From Acidobacteriaceae bacterium (lineage in GTDB: Bacteria; Acidobacteriota; Terriglobia; Terriglobales; Acidobacteriaceae): a stretch of DNA of 5,020 nt. Under the pieces are notes generated by a model, which had not been told where the DNA came from, ran no database searches, and saw only the letters and a program-made list of their open reading frames with translations. Made by a program: the position numbers and the translations under genes. This document shows positions 1-5,002 of this stretch, piece after piece. Every line of letters begins with the position of its first letter. Within the stretch, counting starts at the first letter, position 1. Location of the stretch: positions 6,336 through 11,355 of the forward strand of contig PMMJ01000426.1 in NCBI GenBank assembly GCA_003162255.1, read 5' to 3'.

Positions 1-929
1 AAAGGGACGGCGAACTTCTCCGCTGGCCGGACGATTCCCATTTGCTCCAGGTAGGATTTCGCTACAGATGCCGGGGAGTACGCGTTGTAGGGCTTGAGCC
101 CAATCGGGTGCTTGTCGAAATTTTGCTTCAGTGCATTGAGAGCGTCTACCGTGCAGCGCACATCCTGCCGCGCGTATTCAATTTCTTCAGGCGTGACCTT
201 GCCCGTCGGCTCATAGTCCTCTGTCTTCTGATGATCCGTCTTAAGTTCCTGGCATAGCGTCCGGAGAGAAAAAGATTGGTTGAATAGAGCCCAGCCCAGA
301 GTTCGCAGATCAAGAAAATGAACGTTACCTTTGTCTTTCCATTCGTCAGGCTTCCACGGTGGCACCAGTTTGATGAATGCTTTCTTGCTATCAATCGGTT
401 GAATCGTGATGCGCGGACGATTTCGATTTTCCGCTCCGTCGGCGTACCGCGACATGACAAACGACCATTCGTTTTCGTCGCCTCGGCTCCAATCCAAGGC
501 TAGGCGCGCCAAGTCGAAGGGCAGGTTGAACCCGACTACCAGCGCTCCGTTGTACTTGACCGCTGGCCAGAACACTCTTTTTATGAAATCGGAGCGGGAG
601 AACAGCGGGAATCGTGGCGGAAAGGATGCCACATCGGAAACTGCGGTACGGAGGTAGTCTTCTATTACCTTGCGATCTTTCGCGGGCAGATCGTCAGCAT
701 AGAAGATTCCCTCTTCTGTGACTGCATAACCGCCATTCACTAGCGCACAGAGCCGATATACTCCGAAGGTCAGCGATTGATCCGCTGTGATTCGCGTCTC
801 GGTATCAAACACGAGAGCGTGATCCGGCCACTTGGGATCGTCGTCAGTGGCTCTGCCTTTGTTCTTCTTCTGATCGGCTGCGACCGCAAGAGCGCGAAGA
901 AAAATGTCATGGACTGCTGTATTGCTCAT
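1..929 (-). CDS. DEDDy 3'-5' exonuclease domain, probable N-terminus of a family B-like DNA polymerase (partial)
   Basis: The gene is read on the minus strand from ATG at 929 and is open to the left edge, giving 309 residues without a stop. A strong GGAGG (minus strand, 941-937) lies 7 nt before the ATG. The protein carries the three exonuclease motifs of the RNase H-like DEDDy family: Exo I as FDTET (D42, E44), Exo II as GFNLPFD (N135, D139) and Exo III as YARQD (Y252, D256). Before Exo III is the usual block HFLDLRTLG...SFSLRTLCQEL. These acidic residues bind two metals and remove 3'-terminal nucleotides, usually for proofreading. The last residues (SPASVAKSYLEQMGI) look like the linker into a polymerase palm domain, which would lie outside the window; this part is inference. 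It is the last visible gene of the minus operon, and its ATG overlaps the HNH stop as ATGA. It could instead be a stand-alone exonuclease. The exonuclease call is strong and the polymerase call moderate. Confidence 0.8.
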   Translation of the reverse strand, partial: MSNTAVHDIFLRALAVAADQKKNKGRATDDDPKWPDHALVFDTETRITADQSLTFGVYRLCALVNGGYAVTEEGIFYADDLPAKDRKVIEDYLRTAVSDVASFPPRFPLFSRSDFIKRVFWPAVKYNGALVVGFNLPFDLARLALDWSRGDENEWSFVMSRYADGAENRNRPRITIQPIDSKKAFIKLVPPWKPDEWKDKGNVHFLDLRTLGWALFNQSFSLRTLCQELKTDHQKTEDYEPTGKVTPEEIEYARQDVRCTVDALNALKQNFDKHPIGLKPYNAYSPASVAKSYLEQMGIVRPAEKFAVP

Positions 930-1234
930 GATTGATCCTCCGATTGACTTCTAAGGTGTTTTTCCAACATGTCCACCACCATCCAGACGCCGACCAACAT
1001 GGCTTTCAGTGCCTGCATCAGCCGAATGGACTTATTTTTCGTGTAGAGGAAATCGACACCGGCCCGCCGACACATAACATGGAACTCTGCGTGATTCTGC
1101 TTGCAAAACGGATAAAAGAGCCAAGGAAGGTGATTGTTCCCGCCCAGATGGTTTTGCTCCAGGTCCTTCGTACTTCCGCAGAAACAATACTCGGGACACT
1201 CCGGGCATTTAATTCGCGGTCGCCTGCGTTTCAT
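926..1234 (-). CDS. small HNH endonuclease-like protein (102 aa)
   Basis: The protein is 102 aa with a basic N-terminus (MKRRRPRIK). A cysteine cluster at C10, C13, C17 and C19 is followed by the motif QNHLGGNNH (H29, H35) and then by C44-KQ-NH(47,48)-AEFH(52). This is the layout of a zinc-stabilised HNH (beta-beta-alpha metal) nuclease, with a second-half CxxNHxxxH. HNH enzymes cut DNA with one metal ion. The C-terminal half (about 65-95) is helical and partly hydrophobic (MLVGVWMVVDML), perhaps a packing or dimer helix. A longer in-frame start at 1354 exists, but it would lie 120 bases inside the upstream HTH gene. The ATG at 1234-1232 forms a 4-bp ATGA overlap with that gene's stop, so it is chosen. 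The stop overlaps the next gene in the same way. HNH genes are a recurring part of casposons. It could also be a restriction or homing-type HNH; the substrate is unknown. Confidence 0.78.
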   Translation of the reverse strand: MKRRRPRIKCPECPEYCFCGSTKDLEQNHLGGNNHLPWLFYPFCKQNHAEFHVMCRRAGVDFLYTKNKSIRLMQALKAMLVGVWMVVDMLEKHLRSQSEDQS

Positions 1235-1728
1235 GCCGCACCGCCTGAGAGCGCCCGGTAAAGCGAATGAGGCAGTAACTCTTTCTGAGCGAGGTCTTTG
1301 AGAGCAGGCCCAGCTGTTATTAGTTCGACGCCTCCGATCTTTTTCCCATGCCAAGGCACGAGCGCCTTAAGATCACCGCCTAGATACCTGCTGACGGCGG
1401 CATCGTATTTTGCGGCGTCACTCGCCTGTTTTAGTCCGCAAACTTTTAGTTCAACGGGGCCGAACCGACCTGGAATTTGCACGTAGCGAACAAGGCGGTC
1501 GCTCTTGGCAGCGCGTATTCGTCCGCCTGGACGATCTTGCATGAGCGCCGTGCCCACATATTTTTTGATTGTTCGTACGGTTACGCCATTGTCGCGTGCG
1601 GCTTCAGACGGCGAAGCGCCACGCCGCATATCCGCCAGCGCGTGTAAGGCACGATCACGGGCAGCGAAGCTGCGCCCGGAGAGCCTGGATGCAGGGTTAT
1701 TTCGCGGAATCGCATTGCGCTTGGCCAT
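1231..1728 (-). CDS. helix-turn-helix DNA-binding protein, function unknown (about 165 aa)
   Basis: From ATG 1728 the product is 165 aa. Residues about 27-58 (ALHALADMRRGASPSEAARD then NGVTVRTIKKYVG) form a convincing helix-turn-helix: helix, G-S-P-S-E-A-A, turn at NGV, recognition helix. The N-terminus is basic. The C-terminal two thirds (RYVQIPGRFGPVELKV...AKYDAAVSRYLGGDLKAL...LAQKELLPHSLY) resembles no domain I can name. Possible starts are ATG 1731, ATG 1728, or a TTG at 1782. A GAGGG lies immediately before the tandem ATGs (3 nt before the second), so the 1728/1731 pair is preferred, but the start is uncertain. It is the first gene of the minus operon and its stop overlaps the HNH start as ATGA, so the two are probably translationally coupled. 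Its role could be regulator of the island, end-binding protein or replication accessory; HTH proteins of this sort are common in casposons. Confidence is good for the gene and moderate for the HTH role. Confidence 0.75.
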   Translation of the reverse strand: MAKRNAIPRNNPASRLSGRSFAARDRALHALADMRRGASPSEAARDNGVTVRTIKKYVGTALMQDRPGGRIRAAKSDRLVRYVQIPGRFGPVELKVCGLKQASDAAKYDAAVSRYLGGDLKALVPWHGKKIGGVELITAGPALKDLAQKELLPHSLYRALSGGAA

Positions 1729-1731
1729 CAT

Positions 1732-1827
1732 CCCTCGGTGCGGCGCGGGCACCTTTCCTATGCGCCCCGATGAAGTGCACAATATCTCTTAGCGGTCCGG
1801 GTGTCAGTTTCATGGAGAAGCGACGAA
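1732..1827. promoter_or_regulatory. divergent intergenic region between the HTH-HNH-exonuclease operon and the 251-aa gene
   Basis: The starts of two oppositely transcribed genes are separated by about 96 bp, so promoters for both must lie here or overlap the gene starts. A small inverted repeat, GGTGC (1737-1741) and GCACC (1749-1753) with a 7-nt loop, lies close to the HTH start. No clear -35/-10 pair is visible on either strand; an AT-rich patch at about 1780-1790 is the best candidate. An HTH protein encoded next to it makes self-regulation plausible, but nothing in the sequence proves it. Confidence 0.45.
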
Positions 1828-2583
1828 ATGAAACATTCTTGGGAGGAAAAGCTCAGTCAACAAGGTCTTAAGTTTGTGCAGCTTAGTGCCAAACTTGGGC
1901 GGATAAGGCAGCCTTCGACCCTAGGTCAAAGCGAGCTGAGACGGTGGGTAAAGGAACAGAAGGTTGTGCTTTCGGCCTATCCGGAGCTGGACGCACAAAG
2001 AAGGGTCAACCTAAATCCGGAATTCCTTCGTTTTCTATTGCGCACGACTCCGGACATCCAATTGACCGAGGAGGAATGGTTGGGACTGTTTGAGCGTGAA
2101 AAGTTCCCGATGCTTCGTGCTGACGAATTGGAATTGCATCAAAGCATTTTTCTGTATCTTGAGTCCGATCAAAACAGGAGATTCGAAATCTATGGCTATG
2201 TCGCATCCGGAATTATCTTGTTAAGGCGCGTGTTCTCTGGAGGGCTGAAAAAGCAACTAGGCACGAAAAAACCCAGTCTGTTTAAGGTAATTACCGCAAT
2301 TGCACGGAACCTCGAATGGCTTGGATCTGCCCTCCGAGGGGACCTGAAGGAATCACCCGGCAGAGTGAACGTCGGACTGGCGGGTCTGGTAGATGCGATA
2401 CTCGAACACCAGAAAGAGCCCTTGACTCAGGTGGAGCTTTACGAGGCGGTTAAAGCCGCTGGTGCAGAGGTCCCCGAAGATCCGGAAGCTTTTCGGCTAT
2501 GGCTGCACCGCGCGAGAAAACAGGGCTTAGTGAAAAGATTCCGTTCCAGCCGAACGGATGCTGATTCATTGGAAGACGGGTAG
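1828..2583 (+). CDS. unrecognised 251-aa protein with probable C-terminal winged helix
   Basis: I do not recognise the family. The ATG at 1828 is chosen because GGAG (1814-1817) lies 10 nt upstream; an in-frame GTG at 1801 would add nine residues and has no such site. The product is soluble, charged and mainly helical, with no signal peptide, no strong membrane segment and no cysteine cluster. An N-terminal basic helical part (SELRRWVKEQKVV) is followed by an acidic helical middle (LTEEEWLGLFEREKFPMLRADELELHQS, with a short break). Next comes a lysine-rich stretch (GGLKKQLGTKKPS). Residues about 190-240 (GLAGLVDAILEHQKEPLTQ, VELYEAVKAAGAEV, AFRLWLHRARKQGLVKRF) have the helix-helix-helix pattern, ending in a basic wing, of a winged-helix DNA-binding domain. 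It lies 128 bp upstream of cas1 on the same strand and opposite the HTH operon, so it may be an accessory DNA-binding factor for the integrase. That role is inference only. Confidence 0.8.
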   Translation: MKHSWEEKLSQQGLKFVQLSAKLGRIRQPSTLGQSELRRWVKEQKVVLSAYPELDAQRRVNLNPEFLRFLLRTTPDIQLTEEEWLGLFEREKFPMLRADELELHQSIFLYLESDQNRRFEIYGYVASGIILLRRVFSGGLKKQLGTKKPSLFKVITAIARNLEWLGSALRGDLKESPGRVNVGLAGLVDAILEHQKEPLTQVELYEAVKAAGAEVPEDPEAFRLWLHRARKQGLVKRFRSSRTDADSLEDG

Positions 2584-2614
2584 CGAGGCATAGAAGCAAC
2601 AATGACTAAATATC

Positions 2615-2635
2615 TTGTATATCATTGATATACAA
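2615..2635. repeat. 21-bp perfect palindrome, probable operator upstream of cas1
   Basis: The arms TTGTATATCA (2615-2624) and TGATATACAA (2626-2635) are exact reverse complements around a single T at 2625. Looser outer arms, TATC (2611-2614) and GATA (2639-2642), extend it. It is AT-rich and has no U-tract, so it does not look like a terminator. A long perfect palindrome with a 1-nt centre in a promoter region is typical of the binding site of a dimeric repressor. The protein that binds is not known; the HTH protein and the 251-aa winged-helix protein in this window are candidates. Confidence 0.75.
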
Positions 2636-2644
2636 TGAGATAAT
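2615..2644 (+). promoter_or_regulatory. candidate sigma-70-like promoter for cas1, overlapping the palindrome
   Basis: TTGTAT (2615-2620) as -35 and GATAAT (2639-2644) as -10 are separated by 18 nt, which predicts transcription starting near 2651 and a leader of about 60 nt before cas1. The palindrome covers the -35 box and most of the spacer, so a bound repressor would block RNA polymerase. This is a consensus match by eye only, and read-through from the upstream gene is also possible. Confidence 0.5.
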
Positions 2645-2693
2645 AGAAACGGGCCTGCCGACTGTTATCAGCAGCCGACAAGCCCTGACCACC

Positions 2694-2700
2694 AAGGGAG
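2694..2700 (+). promoter_or_regulatory. ribosome binding site deciding the cas1 start
   Basis: AAGGGAG lies 11 nt before ATG 2712. The in-frame TTG at 2625, which would add 29 residues, falls inside the palindrome and upstream of the predicted -10 box, and those residues do not resemble Cas1. ATG 2712 is therefore preferred. Confidence 0.6.
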
Positions 2701-2711
2701 CACAACCTCCA

Positions 2712-4274
2712 ATGGCAGCTTCGCACACCCTACCGCACTCGTCCTCAATCCGCAAATCTGGCGTCCTCGTTTTGAACGGCTACGGCATCCGCGTCCAGGT
2801 GAGCGCTGGCCATCTGACCTTGCACGATGGGATAGCCGACGAGCGTAGGACAATCCGCCTGCCCCGTGTGAATCATGGCCTAAAGAGGCTGGTCATGATC
2901 GGGAGCGACGGCTTCATCACCCTTGAGGCTCTGCGCTGGCTTGCGGATCAGGGCGCAGCATTCCTGATGCTTGATCGCAGAGGCAAAGTGCTCGCCGTCA
3001 CCGGCCCTGTTTCTCCATCGGACGCAAAGCTTCGCAGATCGCAAGCGCTCGCACTCGGCAACGGCACGGCGCTCAAGATCTCCAGAGAACTTATCTCCCA
3101 GAAGCTCGCCGGGCAGGAGCCACTCGTGCGCGACATGCTGCACGATTCTGTGACGGCGGACGCGATCGCTCGATTCAGGGTCGAGTTACCGAACGCTGAG
3201 AGTATAGAAGCGGTGCGGCTAATCGAATCACAAGCTGCACGCTGCTACTGGCAATCCTGGAGTGATGTGCCAATTCGCTGGCCGCGCAAAGATGAGCGCC
3301 GCGTGCCCGAACATTGGAAACGCTTCGGCTCTCGCATCTCGCCCCTGACCCACAGCCCGCGCCTGGCTTCTAATCCGCACAACGCCCTGCTCAATCTTCT
3401 CTGCGCAGTTCTGGAAAGCGAATCGCGCCTATCTGCCGCTGCCATGGGCCTTGATCCAGGTATCGGCTGCCTTCACGTGGACACGGCTAACAGGGATTCA
3501 CTCGCTTGCGACGTAATGGAGCCGATCCGGCCAAAATGTGACGCGTTCCTTCTTAATTGGCTTCAGAGCGAGCCGCTTTGCAAATCGGACTTCTGGGAAG
3601 ATCGCAATGGGAACTGCCGCATCGCGTCATCATTGGCAATCAAGCTCTGCGAGACTTCGGACACGTGGCGCAAACTAGTGGGCCCGGTCGCAGAATATGT
3701 TGCGCAAGAGACTTGGTCTTCTGTGTCCAAACCGACTTCCACGTCCAAGCTTGCTCGACAACTGGTCGCGACTCGCCTTACTCAACGGAACAAGCGCGAA
3801 GTAAAAGGCAGCGACGTACCTAGAGTAAAACGCCCGACACCGGAACACGTCTGTCTCGGTTGCGGGAAATCCATCAGGCCCGAGCGAACCCATTGTGCTG
3901 ACTGTGCCATTGGCGGAGCTACGGAACGCCTTGTGAATGCCGCGCGAATTGGACGAGTAGCAGCGCGCAGTCCGGAGGCGCGTGCCAAGCATGTGGCCTC
4001 GCGGCGACGGCACGCCCAGGCGTGCTCGGAATGGGACGCATCGAAGCAACCATCTTGGCTTACGAGTGAAGTGTTCTCGCAACAAATCCAACCGCTTCTC
4101 GCGGACGTTTCAACATCCGAAATTCGATCACGGATTGAAGTATCCCGCTGGTACGCCGGTCGGATTCGCGAAGGCTACCGCCCTCATCCACGGCACTGGC
4201 TGGCGCTGGCAGAATTGACAGGTGTCGTGTCAGGAGTACCGAATCATCCAAATGCACCACAATCCGGGCAATGA
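2712..4274 (+). CDS. cas1: stand-alone Cas1 integrase with C-terminal zinc ribbon and HTH (casposase-like)
   Basis: The product is 520 aa, well above the roughly 300-350 aa of ordinary Cas1. The N-terminal beta domain (about 16-98) has the Cas1 signature LKRLVMIGSDGFITLEALRW followed by GAAFLMLDRRGKVLA. The helical catalytic domain (about 105-335) holds E172 (IESQAARCYW), the block NPHNALLNLL (221-230), GLDPGIGCLH with H255, and SLACDVMEPIRP with D267 and E270. These are the metal ligands of the Cas1 active site, so the enzyme should be able to integrate DNA 3' ends into a target. After a basic linker (340-375), C381/C384 and C395/C398 form a zinc ribbon, and residues about 452-506 form an HTH ending in YRPHPRHWLALAELTGV. 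A C-terminal HTH is a feature of casposases. Neither Cas2 nor a CRISPR array is in view. The stop codon lies in an inserted group II intron; without the intron two more residues would be read. It could also be a non-casposon solo Cas1. Confidence 0.93.
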   Translation: MAASHTLPHSSSIRKSGVLVLNGYGIRVQVSAGHLTLHDGIADERRTIRLPRVNHGLKRLVMIGSDGFITLEALRWLADQGAAFLMLDRRGKVLAVTGPVSPSDAKLRRSQALALGNGTALKISRELISQKLAGQEPLVRDMLHDSVTADAIARFRVELPNAESIEAVRLIESQAARCYWQSWSDVPIRWPRKDERRVPEHWKRFGSRISPLTHSPRLASNPHNALLNLLCAVLESESRLSAAAMGLDPGIGCLHVDTANRDSLACDVMEPIRPKCDAFLLNWLQSEPLCKSDFWEDRNGNCRIASSLAIKLCETSDTWRKLVGPVAEYVAQETWSSVSKPTSTSKLARQLVATRLTQRNKREVKGSDVPRVKRPTPEHVCLGCGKSIRPERTHCADCAIGGATERLVNAARIGRVAARSPEARAKHVASRRRHAQACSEWDASKQPSWLTSEVFSQQIQPLLADVSTSEIRSRIEVSRWYAGRIREGYRPHPRHWLALAELTGVVSGVPNHPNAPQSGQ

Positions 4275-4386
4275 GTAGAGTCGAGAACAGGCGCAGTGGC
4301 TTTAGTCTCCCGGTGGCTACTGACGAAGCTTTCGCGTCGTCGCCTCAGTCCGGTTGGCTTGGCTCTGTTTCCTGTTCCCGCTCATC
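4271..4386 (-). ncRNA. group II intron domain VI, enlarged, with 3' splice site
   Basis: A 10-bp stem, CGGGAACAGG (minus, 4380-4371) with CCUGUUCUCG (4291-4282), closes the domain. An inner hairpin at 4341-4322 has a GC-GAAA-GC tip on a GACGA/UCGUC stem. The 3' tail is ACUCUACUCAU; the A of CUAC, 6 nt from the end, is the likely branch-point adenosine, against the usual 7-8. At about 116 nt the domain is longer than the common 30-50 nt. Confidence 0.65.
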
Positions 4387-4419
4387 GAACCGGACAGGCG
4401 GATTTCCCGCATCCGGCTC
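4387..4419 (-). ncRNA. group II intron domain V (catalytic hairpin)
   Basis: On the minus strand the 33-nt hairpin starts GAGCCGGA and ends UCCGGUUC, forming an 8-bp lower helix (one G-U pair) that includes the catalytic AGC triad. Above a small bulge (CUG) the upper stem GCGG/CCGC is capped by a GAAA-type loop. This is the most conserved part of group II introns and the strongest single proof of the element. It is intact, so the ribozyme core need not be dead. Confidence 0.93.
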
Positions 4420-4728
4420 TCGGAAAAGACACACGATGGTCCGTGTGACACCGTCTGCAACTTCTGAACACAACGCGGGGTGGCTAGACTCATCGTCAAT
4501 CCCCATGTCCTTTGTTGCTTCTTGCGTCCGTCTTTAACTGAGGCCCCTTCCCTCCACCGGAGTTACCCGGTTTCACAGGTAGTACGAACCTCTCCGCCAC
4601 CCTATGTGGTCCGGCCTGACTCTCGCGAGGTGCCAGTTGGTTATGACTGCAACCGCCACTAGGGTTTCCCGTGTTGCAGTTGGTCCCCTTTGCCTACATG
4701 CCGTCGCCCTTACCCCGGCAGGTCCGAT

Positions 4729-4948
4729 GGAACCAGTTCGCTCGTACTATTCCATCAGCGTCGGCCTTCCCTCATTACACGGGAGGTCGGCTCCTGCATT
4801 AATCGTTTCGAGGCCTGCTCAGCGTTCACTCATGTTACGGCCTGCATGCTTGCCAAGTCGCCTATGCGACCCTCTACACCGGAGGCTCCGACGGCTTCGT
4901 TTCCTTCACCGCCGCTCCGATTACTACCGGGTGGAGCGAACCAGTTCC
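4729..4948 (-). ncRNA. domain I sub-domain closed by a 15-bp stem, holding the EBS loops
   Basis: On the minus strand GGAACUGGUUCGCUC (4948-4934) pairs along its full length with GAGCGAACUGGUUCC (4743-4729): 13 Watson-Crick pairs and two adjacent G-U wobbles. The stem encloses about 190 nt with the EBS1 hairpin and a second hairpin, AGGCC/GGCCU, at 4843-4811 with a 23-nt loop (candidate EBS2 region). A long stem of this type is normal in domain I. Confidence 0.75.
4770..4786 (-). other. EBS1 hairpin of the group II intron
   Basis: A CCUC/GAGG stem presents a 9-nt loop containing GUGUAAU (minus, 4780-4774). This is an exact 7-bp Watson-Crick match to AUUACAC, the last 7 nt of the 5' exon. EBS1 pairs with IBS1 to select the splice and insertion site, so the match confirms both the intron boundary at 4995 and the target choice. 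Confidence 0.85.
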
Positions 4949-4995
4949 CGGGCGGGACTTTCACCCGCAGTGAACCAACGCCTTTCACGGCGCAC

Positions 4996-5002
4996 GTGTA
5001 AT
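4996..5002 (-). other. IBS1 in the 5' exon of the group II intron
   Basis: The seven minus-strand bases just before the intron, ATTACAC, pair perfectly with EBS1 in the intron. The match lies directly against the GUGCG 5' end, as expected for a functional IBS1. Confidence 0.82.

Larger units (their letters stand above)
4271..4995 (-). mobile_element. ORF-less group II intron, about 725 nt, inserted antisense at the 3' end of cas1
   Basis: Read on the minus strand, the element begins GUGCG at 4995 (consensus GUGYG), folds with a GCGCC/GGCGU basal stem and ends in AU at 4272-4271 (consensus AY). Domain I contains a 15-bp closing stem and an EBS1 loop complementary to the 5' exon, domain V is typical, and domain VI follows it. 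Group II introns are self-splicing ribozymes that move by reverse splicing into DNA with the help of an intron-encoded reverse transcriptase/maturase. No such gene is present: the longest open frame on the intron strand is about 60 codons and runs through domains IV-VI without RT motifs. It must therefore depend on a protein made elsewhere, or be a dead relic. The intron is antisense to cas1, so cas1 mRNA cannot splice it out. The 3' boundary could be 1 nt off. Confidence 0.9.

Noticed and set aside
146..460. 104-aa minus-strand ORF and several plus-strand ORFs in 1-900
   Set aside because: The exonuclease frame runs through the whole stretch with all three catalytic motifs; the others are out-of-frame shadows.
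926..1354. Longer 142-aa version of the HNH protein starting at 1354
   Set aside because: The first 40 residues overlap the HTH gene in another frame and look like shadow sequence. The ATGA overlap at 1234 gives a better start.
1737..1753. GGTGC/GCACC inverted repeat as a terminator
   Set aside because: The stem is only 5 bp, it has no T-tract, and it lies at the start of a gene, not at an end.
2602..2628. Eight-codon ORF (MTKYLVYH) that could be a leader peptide
   Set aside because: It has no convincing ribosome binding site at a good distance and lies upstream of the predicted transcription start. Such short ORFs arise by chance.
2625..2711. TTG start adding 29 residues to Cas1
   Set aside because: It lies inside the palindrome and upstream of the predicted -10 box, has no ribosome binding site, and the added residues do not resemble Cas1.
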